A stretch of 64,000 nt of DNA from NCBI GenBank assembly GCA_028284125.1, contig JANQSI010000001.1:310001-374000 (forward strand). The letters run 5' to 3'. How positions within the stretch are numbered: the first letter of the stretch is position 1; the number at the start of each line of letters is the position of its first letter. Origin of the DNA: Cyclobacteriaceae bacterium. Its GTDB lineage: Bacteria > Bacteroidota > Bacteroidia > Cytophagales > Cyclobacteriaceae. This document shows, in pieces, positions 26,350 through 33,668 of the stretch. A program made the position numbers and the translations under genes. The notes beneath the pieces are model-generated. The model was not told where the DNA came from, searched no databases, and saw only the letters and a program-made list of their open reading frames with translations.

Positions 26350-26538
26350 ATGAGCAGAGAAGAAGTAAAAACAGCCATCAACGAACTTTTGGAGAATTCA
26401 TCTGAACAAGTGCTGCAAGAAGTCTTCGATTATTTGAAGTCTATTGATAATGAATCAGAACATTCTGTAACTCTCTCCCATAACCTACGAACTATCTTAA
26501 CAGAAGATAAGGAACTCCTTGAACGCCTTGCTCAATGA
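26350..26538 (+). CDS. Antitoxin of a Doc-type module
   Basis: From the ATG at 26350 the protein has 62 residues; the frame also opens upstream at 26266, but that start lies before the promoter and adds a tail that looks untranslated. The N-terminal part SREEVKTAINELLENSSEQV is helical and amphipathic; the rest (TLSHNLRTILTEDKELLERLAQ) is a second helical stretch that would grip the toxin, as Phd does with Doc. There is no recognisable Phd fold. The gene overlaps the toxin gene by 4 bp (ATGA), so the pair is translated together. It belongs to a group of small Bacteroidota antitoxins that also occurs at 29042. Confidence 0.75.
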   Translation: MSREEVKTAINELLENSSEQVLQEVFDYLKSIDNESEHSVTLSHNLRTILTEDKELLERLAQ

Positions 26539-26906
26539 TTTCTGAGAAGGAAGTCCTAGAAATACATAAAATACTAATTGAACGTTTTGGAGGCTCTGAA
26601 GGAATAAGAGATCAAGAACTTTTGGATTCTGCGTTAAATCGACCTTATCAAACATTTGATAGGAACGAACTCTATCCGACACCAATTGATAAAGCTGCAG
26701 CTATTCTTGAGAGTATTGTTAAGAATCATCCCTTCGTTGACGGCAATAAAAGAACTGGATACGTCTTGGCTCGACTGCTTATGATGAGTGAACAACTTGA
26801 TATCCAAGCTGATCAAGAACGGAAATACCAATTCGTAATTTCAATATCAAAAGGAGAACTTAGCTTCGATCAAATCAAAGAATGGCTTGAAAAGAACTCA
26901 AGGTAA
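26535..26906 (+). CDS. doc: Doc-type Fic-fold toxin (death-on-curing family)
   Basis: The 123-residue protein is a Doc-type Fic protein. The motif HPFVDGNKRTGY at residues 65-76 matches the Fic loop HxFxxGNKR, with the catalytic histidine, the metal-binding aspartate and the NKR anion hole all present. Upstream, SEGIRDQELLDSALNRPYQTF is the typical start of Doc proteins. Doc phosphorylates elongation factor Tu and stops translation; antitoxin binding blocks its active site. It has no transmembrane segment and is cytoplasmic. It follows the antitoxin with a 4-bp overlap. Confidence 0.9.
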   Translation: MISEKEVLEIHKILIERFGGSEGIRDQELLDSALNRPYQTFDRNELYPTPIDKAAAILESIVKNHPFVDGNKRTGYVLARLLMMSEQLDIQADQERKYQFVISISKGELSFDQIKEWLEKNSR

Positions 26907-26940
26907 CAATCGCAAAGTTGCATATTCCAACGTGCTTCTG

Positions 26941-27058
26941 GCCTACTCCTGTACAATCCGACCGCCAATCTGTGCCTTCTGCAAGCGACTCTCCTTTTCT
27001 GACAGTTGTACGTGGTGGTACAGACCAGCTGGTTTAGTACTAATAGCTGAGTGTAGGC
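26941..27058. other. Imperfect long inverted-repeat region
   Basis: GCCTAC at 26941-26946 pairs with GTAGGC at 27053-27058, and ATCTGTGCC (about 26968-26976) partly pairs with the GGTACAGA stretch (about 27017-27024). The spacing of over 50 nt between the inner arms is large. The region holds no credible gene. A degenerate mobile element or structured RNA is possible; the support is weak. Confidence 0.3.
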
Positions 27059-27190
27059 AGGCTCATTTTATCTTGGTGTTATAGTGTCACACATTTTCAT
27101 CACAACTTTTTAGCCCACGTTTAGCATCACCACAGTTTCTAATCACTTCTTGTTTTAATTTTGAGCCACTAAAAAGTACTTTCTAAAACC

Positions 27191-27691
27191 ATGGATAAAC
27201 TCTTAACAATAGCGCTACTATCATTTATCATAGGATGCTCAAGCTCAAGCGAAAACGTTGTTGCTGAACGTTCAGAAAACAATGAACCACCCAGCATTGA
27301 AGACGATTCATTAAACACCACAAAAATCGCCATTGATTTTTTTGAAGCATTCGATGATCGTGACCTTGAAAAACTGGATGAAATTCTGGATGTAAAAACC
27401 CAGATCATTCACCACAATGGCGTTGTGACCGGTAAGGAAGAGATGATCGATATTGTTAAAAATGCGCAGAACTGGGTTCCAAGAGAACGTACGCTTAGGG
27501 ATTTTACTTTTCACTCCAACGCATCACTTGCCGTTGTAGGATTCATCAATGAAGTCACGTTCCTGATTCCAAATCGGGATCAGACGTTTCGCTACAATGA
27601 AACCTGGATTCTTGAGAAAAAAGGTAATGAATGGTATCCGTTACGGGCGCACTATTCGCTGGTAACTGCAGAACAGCATTCAGAAGGATAG
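27191..27691 (+). CDS. SnoaL-like (NTF2-fold) lipoprotein
   Basis: The 166-residue protein has a short lipoprotein signal with lipobox FIIGC (about residue 17). After a low-complexity linker, the domain from about residue 45 has the NTF2/SnoaL pattern: AIDFFEAFDDRDLEKLDEIL, the pocket strand TQIIHHNGVVTGKEEMID, and the C-terminal strands ETWILEKKGNEWYPLRAHYS. Proteins of this fold bind or convert small hydrophobic molecules; the ligand here is not known. It is followed after 18 bp by the VOC gene on the same strand. Confidence 0.82.
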   Translation: MDKLLTIALLSFIIGCSSSSENVVAERSENNEPPSIEDDSLNTTKIAIDFFEAFDDRDLEKLDEILDVKTQIIHHNGVVTGKEEMIDIVKNAQNWVPRERTLRDFTFHSNASLAVVGFINEVTFLIPNRDQTFRYNETWILEKKGNEWYPLRAHYSLVTAEQHSEG

Positions 27692-27709
27692 TTGATTAAG
27701 ATAGAAAAG

Positions 27710-28138
27710 ATGAACATAACAACATTCCTAACATTTGTAGGTGATCAATGTGGAAAAGCTGAAGAAGCCATCAATTTTTACACGTCCATCTTTCCGAATT
27801 CTGAAATCAAAAGCATAACTAAATACGATGAAGGCGAGCCAGGTGGCACACCTGAACTTATTAAATATGGAGTTTTTACATTAAATGGAACCGAATACAT
27901 GGTTTCTGAAAGTAACTACAATCATGCCTGGTCATTTAGTCCCGCCGTTTCACTTTACATCAGTGATCAGTCTGATGATATTATTCAAATGCTTTTCGAA
28001 AAACTTTCATCCAATGGTGGTCAGATAATGGTTCCTCTTGACAGCTACGAAGGAGAAGGGGATTACGGTTTTGGTAAGAAATTCGGATGGTGTGAGGACA
28101 AATATGGCGTATCGTGGCAATTTTTACTTTCCAAGTAA
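27710..28138 (+). CDS. VOC-family protein (PhnB-like)
   Basis: From the ATG at 27710 the protein has 142 residues; the frame has an earlier TTG at 27692. It matches the PhnB-like group of the vicinal oxygen chelate superfamily: FLTFVGDQCGKAEEAINFYTSIFPNSEI, then GGTPELIKYGVFTLNGTEYMV, and GFGKKFGWCEDKYGVSWQF at the end. Such proteins often bind a metal between paired beta-alpha-beta modules. The exact ligand and reaction are unknown. It follows the SnoaL-like gene closely, so the two may work on one small molecule. Confidence 0.85.
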   Translation: MNITTFLTFVGDQCGKAEEAINFYTSIFPNSEIKSITKYDEGEPGGTPELIKYGVFTLNGTEYMVSESNYNHAWSFSPAVSLYISDQSDDIIQMLFEKLSSNGGQIMVPLDSYEGEGDYGFGKKFGWCEDKYGVSWQFLLSK

Positions 28139-28166
28139 ACTAAGATCACCAAATCTTCATCAAGAC

Positions 28167-28275
28167 TTTACTGGCACGGATCTTCTTGTATTGGTCTGAG
28201 CATGGAGAGATCTGTGAGTTAGCAAATTCGACTGGCTTTGTGTCAAACATACACGGAAGTAACTTCCGTGATAGT
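28167..28275 (+). repeat. 109-bp direct repeat, copy 2
   Basis: Same length and orientation as 26157-26265, offset by exactly 2010 bp. The 3' end carries CACGGAAGT-A-ACTTCCGTG, a perfect 9-bp palindrome with a one-base centre (28252-28270). The repeats bound the Doc module, the SnoaL-like gene and the VOC gene. Confidence 0.85.
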
Positions 28276-28389
28276 ATGCCTAGTATGCATTCTTCCTTCA
28301 ATTAATTACACCTATTTAATTAATCTGGGAGCATTTCACCCGGCATTAAACTATTGTTGAAATCATAAATCGTTTGAATGATTTCGATC

Positions 28390-28938
28390 ATGAAGTATTT
28401 AGCAATAGCGTCTTATCTCCTATTCAATCTTCTAAGTTCATCCGCTAGCAGTCAGGACACGGATAGCATCGCTTCTATTGGTTGGATGGTGGGAAAATGG
28501 AGCGTAGAAGCTGGTGAAGTGGACTCAGATGATTCCGCATTTAAAGAAAGTGGCTTTTTGGAATGCACACGGGTTCTCAATAACAGGATTATAAGATGTG
28601 AACGATATGTGACGCGTTCAGAAATGAGGGGGAGGTATACAAATTTGTCTAAGTCTCGTTCTTCGATCTATTATTTTATCTACAACAAAAACGCATCACA
28701 ATTTGACTTAATCAGAATTGGTCCCAATGGGACGAGAACTACCTCTTACCGAAAAGAGGATCAGTGGACATTGAAAGCCAATTCATCCTTTGACCACCCA
28801 ACATTAGGTTTCAAGATGTTCAATGATATTTCGCTCACACGAGAAAGTGATGACCTAATGATTAGAGTAGAAAGCCTTAAAAATTCAGATGGAACCTTCA
28901 CCGAACGATATGAGGCTAAAATGAGACGAATTGAATAA
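28390..28938 (+). CDS. Exported protein, lipocalin-like, unknown function
   Basis: From the ATG at 28390 the protein has 182 residues and a signal peptide (MKYLAIASYLLFNLLSSSASSQ). An ATG at 28378 adds four residues and cannot be excluded. The mature part starts SIGWMVGKWSVEAGEVDSDD, which has the GxW strand that opens lipocalin-like or DUF1579-like beta barrels, with further beta strands (SSIYYFIYNKNASQFDLIRIG, DLMIRVESLKNSDG). I do not assign a family with confidence. Tyrosine- and arginine-rich strands suggest a small-ligand barrel. It lies downstream of the second 109-bp repeat. Confidence 0.7.
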   Translation: MKYLAIASYLLFNLLSSSASSQDTDSIASIGWMVGKWSVEAGEVDSDDSAFKESGFLECTRVLNNRIIRCERYVTRSEMRGRYTNLSKSRSSIYYFIYNKNASQFDLIRIGPNGTRTTSYRKEDQWTLKANSSFDHPTLGFKMFNDISLTRESDDLMIRVESLKNSDGTFTERYEAKMRRIE

Positions 28939-29029
28939 CAGACAAAACCACCCACATAATACCTGCAGAACGTAACGTAAACCACCCTACGCGCATAAAT
29001 CCAAATCAACTTTTCCTCCTAATTCTTCG

Positions 29030-29037
29030 TAAATTTG
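29030..29037 (+). promoter_or_regulatory. -7 promoter box of the RelE/ParE-type module
   Basis: TAAATTTG ends 4 nt before the ATG at 29042, giving an almost leaderless mRNA. The 12 bases TCGTAAATTTG before the start and the preceding TTTTCCT-C region repeat those at 26321-26346 upstream of the Doc antitoxin. Confidence 0.55.
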
Positions 29038-29041
29038 GTGA

Positions 29042-29275
29042 ATGGGTACTTTGGAACTGAAAGCAAATCTTCATGAACTAATAGATGGAATCCAGAATTC
29101 TAATCTCCTGGAATCTTTGCATGATATCCTGTCCGAACGTAAGAATGCTAAGGAAGGACACCTTTGGAACTCATTGACTGATACGCAAAAGCAAGAAGTA
29201 CTAGACGCTTACGAGGAGTCAAATGATCCAAAAAAATTAACTCCTCATGCTGAAGTTCTTCGCAAGTTCAAATGA
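29042..29275 (+). CDS. Antitoxin of a RelE/ParE module (addiction module component type)
   Basis: The 77-residue protein begins GTLELKANLHELIDGIQNSN and ends SLTDTQKQEVLDAYEESNDP, the form of the small addiction-module components that precede RelE/ParE toxins in Bacteroidota. The N-terminal helix region aligns without gaps with the Doc antitoxin at 26350 (8 of 33 residues identical, many conservative). It overlaps the toxin start by 4 bp. It should form a complex with the toxin and probably represses the operon. Confidence 0.82.
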   Translation: MGTLELKANLHELIDGIQNSNLLESLHDILSERKNAKEGHLWNSLTDTQKQEVLDAYEESNDPKKLTPHAEVLRKFK

Positions 29276-29562
29276 GAATTCTTTGGACTAAAAAATCTCA
29301 AACCAGGTTTCAAGCGATTAACTCTCATATTTCTGATGAATTCGGAGAACAATCCTCAATAAAATTTAAAAACAGAGTATTTGACTTTCTTGAAATCCTT
29401 CAACGCTTTCCGGAACTTGGAACATTAGAAGTTGCCGAGAAGAACATTCGCGGCTTCCAAATTTCCAAACAGACAAGGATCTTCTATCGCATTAATCAAG
29501 ATCACATTAGCTTGTTGACATTTTTCGATAGTAGACAAGATCCAAAGAAAAGACTGGGTTAG
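29272..29562 (+). CDS. RelE/ParE-family toxin
   Basis: The 96-residue protein has the RelE/ParE order: MRILWTKKSQTRFQAINSHI (start and first helix), KFKNRVFDFLEILQRFPELG (second helix and turn), IRGFQISKQTRIFYRINQDHI (core strands) and LLTFFDSRQDPKKRL at the end. The C-terminal FDSRQDP matches the ParE-like subgroup more than the mRNA-cutting RelE subgroup, so DNA gyrase could be the target, but this is not certain. No YoeB-like His-Tyr tail is present. It is coupled to the antitoxin by a 4-bp overlap. Confidence 0.85.
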   Translation: MRILWTKKSQTRFQAINSHISDEFGEQSSIKFKNRVFDFLEILQRFPELGTLEVAEKNIRGFQISKQTRIFYRINQDHISLLTFFDSRQDPKKRLG

Positions 29563-29705
29563 ATCTCTACTACTAAGTCATACCTTCCTGTCACCTTAAA
29601 ACAAGCTAAACAAATAAAAACTACTATTTTACTACAATTATATTAGTAATAACTACAACTTAACTACTATTTAGATTTACTGACTACCAAGCAAAGAGTA
29701 TCGCC

Positions 29706-29888
29706 TAGATAGTTGCTTCCACCGATGAGATAGCTAAGGGTACAGACAAGATAGTTACCTCCACCGACTGGATAGCCAAGAGTACCGACAAGATAGTTGC
29801 TCACACCGACAACTTAGCTAAGACCATAGACAAGCATAAAGACCCCACCGACATGTTAGAAAGTTTAACATCTCCCACCCTACTGTAA
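29706..29888 (+). pseudogene. Decayed coding fragment with 14-residue repeats
   Basis: The frame read from 29709 is open for 59 codons to a TAA at 29886-29888 but has no ATG before 29853. It contains three 42-bp units (29708-29749, 29750-29791, 29792-29833) that read DKIVTSTDWIAKST and close variants, plus a partial fourth. A TAG at 29706-29708 stops the same frame upstream, where the reading QAKSIA continues the pattern. The repeats look like an amphipathic coil. This is probably the remnant of a longer repeat protein. The rest of 29563-29941 is AT-rich spacer with nothing else evident. Confidence 0.55.
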
Positions 29889-29941
29889 CTTACAACTTGA
29901 AACTTGCTACTGACTACTTACAACTAACTACTTGCAACTTG

Positions 29942-31216
29942 ATGAAAAAAAATCTTACCTTCTATTTATTACTTATTCTCAATACCTGTTTCTCACAGGA
30001 TATTAACTACGCGCGGGAGGTTGTACAGAAATTAGCTTCCCCCACATTCAAGGGACGAGGTTATGTCGGAAACGGTGACGGACTGGCTGCTCAGTACATC
30101 ACGAAGGAATTTCGGAGCAATGGTCTCCACCCATTCAAGAATTCATTCATTCAAAAATTCACCACATCTGTGAATACCTTTCCGGGAGTTGTACGTCTGA
30201 ACCTCGGCGGTGAAACATTGAAACCTGGTGTGGATTTCCTGGTTGATCCCGGATCTCAAGGTGTTTCGGGGAAATTCTCAACGGTCCGTGTGAAATTGCC
30301 TGACATTTTTGACCTTGAGGTATTGCGAAAACTCCTCAGCAGTTCCCAGGGCAAATTCATTGTGCTTGATCCGTTTAACCGAAAAGATTTCGAGAAGGAA
30401 CAACTCAAGCAGATCGATGACTTTGTCAACTTTCTCAAATACCATCCGAATAACATTGCCGCTGGTTCCATTTTGCTCACTCGCAATAAGTTGACCTGGG
30501 GTGGTTCTACTACGCAGAATCCCAAACCAACCTTTATAGTCAAAGTGGATGCGGATGCTTTCCCAATCGATACCGTAGAAGTCCGGTTGGATCAGGTATT
30601 TATCAACAAGTACCAGACACAAAATGTAGTGGGTTACATCAAAGGTCAGAACACTGATTCACTTGTTGTCTTTACGGCGCATTACGATCACCTGGGAATG
30701 ATGGGGAATGAAACCGTATTTCCTGGAGCTAATGACAATGCCAGTGGAATTGCCATGCTGATGAATCTCGCCAGGCAATATCGATCCAATCAACCGAAAT
30801 ACTCAACCGCATTCATCGCTTTTGGTGGTGAGGAAATCGGGTTGCTAGGATCACAGTACTTCGTAGAGAATCCTTTATTCGAGCTTGAAAAGATTAAGTT
30901 CCTAATCAATTTCGATTTATCGGGAACTGGAGACGATGGCATTCAGGTCGTTAATGGATCAGTCTATCGCGAGCAATTTGACCAACTGGTTGAGCTCAAT
31001 GAAGAATACGATCTCCTACCTCAGGTCAAGATTCGGGGAGAAGCTTGCAACAGCGATCATTGCCTATTCTACAGGCGAGGTGTACCCAGCTTCTTCATTT
31101 ATACACTAGGTGGCATTCAGGCCTACCACGACATTTATGACAAAGCTGAGACTTTGCCGCTGACTGAGTTTGAAGATTATTTTCGGTTGATGGTAGCGTT
31201 TGTTGAAGGGCTTTAG
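29942..31216 (+). CDS. M28-family metallopeptidase, exported
   Basis: From the ATG at 29942 (MKKNLTFYLLLILNTCFSQ) the protein has 424 residues and a signal peptide; the upstream frame from 29897 has no such signal. The M28 zinc ligands are all in place: AHYDHLG, GANDNASG, GGEEIGLLGS (catalytic and metal glutamates), NFDLSGTGDDG and a late AYHDIYDKA histidine. It should be an aminopeptidase that acts in the periplasm or outside the cell. No PA domain insert is seen, unlike the longer relative at 42236. It is convergent with the hydrolase gene at 31230. Confidence 0.92.
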   Translation: MKKNLTFYLLLILNTCFSQDINYAREVVQKLASPTFKGRGYVGNGDGLAAQYITKEFRSNGLHPFKNSFIQKFTTSVNTFPGVVRLNLGGETLKPGVDFLVDPGSQGVSGKFSTVRVKLPDIFDLEVLRKLLSSSQGKFIVLDPFNRKDFEKEQLKQIDDFVNFLKYHPNNIAAGSILLTRNKLTWGGSTTQNPKPTFIVKVDADAFPIDTVEVRLDQVFINKYQTQNVVGYIKGQNTDSLVVFTAHYDHLGMMGNETVFPGANDNASGIAMLMNLARQYRSNQPKYSTAFIAFGGEEIGLLGSQYFVENPLFELEKIKFLINFDLSGTGDDGIQVVNGSVYREQFDQLVELNEEYDLLPQVKIRGEACNSDHCLFYRRGVPSFFIYTLGGIQAYHDIYDKAETLPLTEFEDYFRLMVAFVEGL

Positions 31217-31229
31217 GTCTTATCCCCTT

Positions 31230-32366
31230 TCAATATTTAGAATAACTCCTGGAATGACTTTGAGCTACGAAATCAACAAACGCTTGTTTATCCATTTTTC
31301 CAGTCATTAAATCACAGAAGTTTAGTGACGATTGAAGTAGTAAATCATAGTTTCTATAATTAGCCTCCTTATCAATTTTCATATTGTGCTCGATGGATTG
31401 CACACTTTGTGTCCAATGAAAGGTGTAATACGCAGATACACCGATTGGAGCAGACTTATCTAGAAAGACATAATGTGCATCGGATTTATTCAGACTATCT
31501 AATGTCTCAAATGATTCGTCATCTAGGAAGTAGTTTGAAGTACCGACATGAAGAATGGGTTTGTCTATTTTATTGAAAGTCAAACTTTTAATTCCCCGAG
31601 CAAAGGTCCAACCAAAATTGCTTCCAACTGCTCCATTCAAGCTTAGATGGCCCAGGGTATTTTCATTTTCTATCAAGTATGCAATTGCAGCAATACCACC
31701 AATTTCATATCCAGCTGTGATCACTTTATCAAGATCCAGGCACTCGCACTCATTCTCCAAATGGGAAACCGCAAATCGAATATCATTTAAGTTCGCCGCG
31801 ACCATATTATAGGTGGGATCTTCCTCCCTTCTTGGTGGTACCGCAATAACCACGTATCCATGGCTTGCCAAAAACTCGAATAACAACCAGTTTTCGTGAA
31901 CTGGCGCATGGGATTTACTCGAATAGATTACTACGGGGAATTTCTGATTCAAATAGTCCGCCTGGTGATTGGCGTTAGCAATTACAGTAAGGTTTTCCAC
32001 CAAGATATCTTCATCCAACTGTCCCAAAAAACTTGTTTGATTAATGAAGTTATCATAAGCAGAATCTTGATCGGCGGTCGAATTGATTACCTGCTCATAT
32101 GCAAGAAGCGTCATGGATGAATCTTCGGATAGGTGCGGATACCATATCCCGAACCTGATGGGTCTCTCTGCGTCTATTTCCGGATCTGTTTCTTCAAAGA
32201 ATTCAAATCCTACCCGATAATTTCCGTAGGTAGCTCCACTATCCAACATTGTGGCTCCTTCCAGTGGATGAAGTGGAGGCTTTTGATTGCAGGAATGGAT
32301 TAAGGAAAAAAGAAACATTGTCAACAGCGAAGTGATTTGCGAAGAATGGCTAGGCTTAGTTCTCAT
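31230..32366 (-). CDS. Lipoprotein alpha/beta hydrolase with missing nucleophile
   Basis: From the ATG at 32366 the protein has 378 residues; a start at 32432 would precede the signal sequence. The signal ends near SLIHSCNQ, so it may be a lipoprotein (lipobox not perfect). The alpha/beta fold resembles platelet-activating-factor acetylhydrolase-like or dienelactone-hydrolase-like enzymes: FPVVIYSSKSHAPVHENWLLFEFLASHGYVVIA, then KVITAGYEIGGIAAIAYL. The expected nucleophile serine of GxSxG is glutamate at about residue 221 (GYEIGG), so classical serine hydrolysis is unlikely. It is divergent from the AraC gene at 32554. Confidence 0.75.
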   Translation of the reverse strand: MRTKPSHSSQITSLLTMFLFSLIHSCNQKPPLHPLEGATMLDSGATYGNYRVGFEFFEETDPEIDAERPIRFGIWYPHLSEDSSMTLLAYEQVINSTADQDSAYDNFINQTSFLGQLDEDILVENLTVIANANHQADYLNQKFPVVIYSSKSHAPVHENWLLFEFLASHGYVVIAVPPRREEDPTYNMVAANLNDIRFAVSHLENECECLDLDKVITAGYEIGGIAAIAYLIENENTLGHLSLNGAVGSNFGWTFARGIKSLTFNKIDKPILHVGTSNYFLDDESFETLDSLNKSDAHYVFLDKSAPIGVSAYYTFHWTQSVQSIEHNMKIDKEANYRNYDLLLQSSLNFCDLMTGKMDKQAFVDFVAQSHSRSYSKY

Positions 32367-32553
32367 TGAATCAGATTTGTTAAGTCTTATTGATGAGCCA
32401 AAATTTATACCTGTGAATCTCTCACCCATCATTTTAGTGCTAAACAGTGATAGATGTGACTATTGGTTCGTCAAGAAATCATTCAATAGCAGAAGTCCTC
32501 ATTTTTTCTTTCTTTTAACAAACCTTAATTGCTTTTTTAAGTAAAAATTAGAG

Positions 32554-33651
32554 TTGAATTACGTCATACATATCGTTGAGCTCATAGTAGTCTCGCACCT
32601 CATCTTGATTGGGCTTTACTTCGTGTTTGAGCGAAACAGGAAAAATAGTGGGATCAGCATATTAGGAATATTCCTTATTCTTCTTGGTTTCCAGCTTTTC
32701 TTTATCTCCTTCGGGTACGTCGATCAGGAGATGGCTGGTTATCAATGGTTCGTAAACTCCAATATCAACTCGTACCTCGTCTTCTCCTTTGGACCGCTAT
32801 TGCTGCTGACAAACAGAGCTTATATTATTGATAGACTCATCCTTCACAAGAGTGATTTACTCCATTTGATCAGCTATGTAGTCCCTGTCCTAGCCCAATT
32901 CTTTCGATCGCAAATATTTGGTGAATCCAAAAGCGAGGTTTCGATCTTCGATGTGTCATTTATCACCCAAAGTTTGATTTACTGCATTGCCTCCTTGCAA
33001 TATGCCTCAAGGAAAAAAGTAGATGTGCTAAAGAAGAAAATACTTACTCATCTCAACCTGTCGTACTCCCTATTGATTGTTGTCTGGCTGAGTGTGGAAA
33101 TCGTGAGGTATTTCGGATTCTTTGGTGAAAGCATTTTAAAGCTAGGGTTTTTGATTGGTGTCATGTACCTCGTTTTTGGACTGACCATTTTGAGTTTGAA
33201 ATTTCCGGACACCATCATTCAAAGCAAATACATCAGAAGACGTCTGAATCAATGGAAAAATGAAAAGTACGGGCAGGCACAAATGAAAGAGAACTATTCC
33301 GGGGAGTTGATCCAGGCCATTACCAAATACATAGAGCAAGACCGCAACTATCTGAACCCTGACCTGAGGCTCAATGATGTGTCTCATGTGACCGGCTTTC
33401 CACTTAAAGATGTTTCTCAAGCCATCAATGAGCAGATAGGGAAATCTTTCAATAAATACTTGAATGACCTAAGGATAGATGATGCCGTGCTCCTCTTCAA
33501 TACCGAAGAAGATCTTAATGCAAAAGAAGTGATGTACAAGGTGGGGTATAATTCAAAGTCACTTTTCTACAAGTACTTCAAGGAAAAAATGGGGGTGACT
33601 CCACTGACCTACAAGAAAACGCTTTCCAGGAAATTGGTAGAATTCGAATGA
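32554..33651 (+). CDS. Membrane-anchored AraC-family regulator
   Basis: The 365-residue protein starts at a TTG at 32554; no in-frame ATG precedes the first membrane segment, and the next Met is at about residue 55, inside it. About residues 5-220 form seven hydrophobic helices, a common Bacteroidota layout where the DNA-binding part is tethered to the membrane. The C-terminal domain, about residues 255-350, is an AraC pair of helix-turn-helices: LRLNDVSHVTGFPLKDVSQAI and SFNKYLNDLRIDDAVLLF then EVMYKVGYNSKSLFYKYFKEKMG. It faces the hydrolase gene at 31230 across 187 bp, so that gene is a likely target. Confidence 0.85.
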   Translation: MNYVIHIVELIVVSHLILIGLYFVFERNRKNSGISILGIFLILLGFQLFFISFGYVDQEMAGYQWFVNSNINSYLVFSFGPLLLLTNRAYIIDRLILHKSDLLHLISYVVPVLAQFFRSQIFGESKSEVSIFDVSFITQSLIYCIASLQYASRKKVDVLKKKILTHLNLSYSLLIVVWLSVEIVRYFGFFGESILKLGFLIGVMYLVFGLTILSLKFPDTIIQSKYIRRRLNQWKNEKYGQAQMKENYSGELIQAITKYIEQDRNYLNPDLRLNDVSHVTGFPLKDVSQAINEQIGKSFNKYLNDLRIDDAVLLFNTEEDLNAKEVMYKVGYNSKSLFYKYFKEKMGVTPLTYKKTLSRKLVEFE

Positions 33652-33656
33652 GAGTA

Positions 33657-33667
33657 CCCCCCCCCCC
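33657..33667. repeat. Homopolymer of eleven C (plus strand)
   Basis: Eleven C sit in the 17-bp gap between the stop codons of the AraC gene (33651) and the convergent beta-lactamase-like gene (33669). It does not lie in a coding frame. Confidence 0.92.
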
Positions 33668-33668
33668 G

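Noticed and set aside
26887-27084. 65-residue frame downstream of doc
   Set aside because: It overlaps the inverted-repeat region, has an odd cysteine/arginine composition and no credible start context.
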